Positions 63,700-64,000 of a DNA stretch of 64,000 bases are shown one piece after another. The stretch spans positions 1,984,001 through 2,048,000 of the forward strand of contig NZ_LR134290.1 in NCBI RefSeq assembly GCF_900636545.1, in the 5' to 3' direction. Both the position numbers and the translations under genes were made by a program. The notes under the pieces were generated by a model that was not told where the DNA came from, did not search any database, and was given only the letters and a program-made list of their open reading frames with translations. Source of the stretch: Pseudomonas mendocina (lineage in GTDB: Bacteria; Pseudomonadota; Gammaproteobacteria; Pseudomonadales; Pseudomonadaceae). Every line of letters begins with the position of its first letter. Within the stretch, counting starts at the first letter, position 1.

Positions 63700-64000
63700 A
63701 TGGCCCGACTCTTAGCGTTGTTGCTTGCTCTGCCGGCGCTCGCGTTGGCCGCCGAGCCTGCGGGCAAGGCTGCCACGCCCATGGCCGGTAGTGATGTCGC
63801 CGGCCAGCTGGGCCAGTTGCTGCTTGGGTTGTTGCTGGTCATCGGCCTGATCTTCGTCCTGGCCTGGCTGCTGCGCCGCGTGCAGCAGTTGGCACCTCGT
63901 GGCGGGCAAGTGATCAAGCTGCTGGCCACCCAGCCACTGGGGCCGCGTGATCGCTTGGTGCTGGTGCAGGTAGGCAACGAGCAGATTTTGCTGGGCCTGT
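63700..64000 (+). CDS. fliO: FliO, export gate assembly protein, partial at the right edge
   Basis: The first 100 residues are in the window; the stop lies beyond it. A cleavable-looking signal segment (RLLALLLALPALALAA), a transmembrane helix (LLLGLLLVIGLIFVLAWLLRRV, ~47-68) and the start of the cytoplasmic FliO domain (IKLLATQPLGPRDRLVLVQVGNEQILLG) are visible. FliO helps assemble the FliP ring. Starts 2 nt after the fliN stop. Confidence 0.9.
   Translation, partial: MARLLALLLALPALALAAEPAGKAATPMAGSDVAGQLGQLLLGLLLVIGLIFVLAWLLRRVQQLAPRGGQVIKLLATQPLGPRDRLVLVQVGNEQILLGL

Noticed and set aside
1..64000. CRISPR array, prophage, insertion sequence or rRNA
   Set aside because: No direct-repeat arrays, transposase or integrase genes, or rRNA-like stretches were seen on either strand.

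Overview
The window is chromosomal DNA from a GC-rich gammaproteobacterium, almost certainly a Pseudomonas. The evidence is the polar-flagellum regulator set FleQ/FleS/FleR, a FlgM-FlgN-YcgR block, the STAS/PP2C/Hpt module known as HsbA-HsbR-HptB, and a glycosylation island between flgL and fliC as in P. aeruginosa. No rRNA, tRNA, insertion sequence, prophage or CRISPR array was found. About 52 kb of the 64 kb is one flagellar/chemotaxis super-locus that runs off the right edge inside fliO.

Layout. (1) 1-7.8 kb: siderophore uptake and tailoring. It holds the C-terminal part of a TonB-dependent receptor, a fused FhuB-type permease, an FhuD-type binding protein, MbtH, a TauD/SyrP-like hydroxylase, an IucB/RhbD-like acyltransferase, an FhuF-type ferric reductase and, convergent, an FhuC ATPase behind a Fur-box-like site. 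No NRPS lies in the window. (2) 7.9-11 kb: SstT-like Na+/Ser-Thr symporter and an MFS transporter. (3) 11-15.5 kb: ycgR-flgN-flgM and flgA on the minus strand; cheV-cheR on the plus strand. (4) 15.7-27.6 kb: flgBCDE and flgFGHIJKL, each behind a sigma-54-type promoter. (5) 27.7-42.1 kb: flagellin-modification island. (6) 42.3-47.1 kb: fliC, flaG, fliD, two fliS paralogues and a fliT-like gene. (7) 47.3-51.6 kb: fleQ, fleS, fleR. (8) 51.8-64 kb: fliEFGHIJ, hsbA-hsbR-hptB-like genes, fliK and fliLMNO.

The most unusual part is the island. Four of its genes match, family by family, the Campylobacter jejuni capsule O-methyl-phosphoramidate pathway: L-glutamine kinase (Cj1418), gamma-glutamyl-CDP-amidate hydrolase (Cj1417), CTP:phosphoglutamine cytidylyltransferase (Cj1416) and CDP-amidate kinase (Cj1415, CysC-like). 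Routine annotation would call them PEP synthase, class-I glutamine amidotransferase, sugar nucleotidyltransferase and APS kinase. The kinase gene overlaps a CDP-glycerol-phosphotransferase-like gene, a candidate phosphoramidate transferase, and sits in one operon with a formyltransferase-like protein and an unknown 191-aa protein. The C. jejuni-type methyltransferases are absent. Next to them are FdtA/FdtB/FdtC-like genes for a dTDP-3-acylamino-3,6-dideoxyhexose and an 1852-aa multi-module glycosyltransferase. I infer that this bacterium may decorate its flagellin glycan with a phosphoramidate, without the methyl group or with a different cap.

Regulation visible in the sequence fits the known Pseudomonas hierarchy. 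TGGCAC-N5-TTGCT-type sigma-54 sites precede flgB, flgF, flgA, fliD, fleS, fliE, fliK and fliL. TAAA-N15-GCCGATAA-type sigma-28 sites precede fliC, flgM and the second fliS. Two FleQ-box-like sequences lie upstream of fleQ itself.
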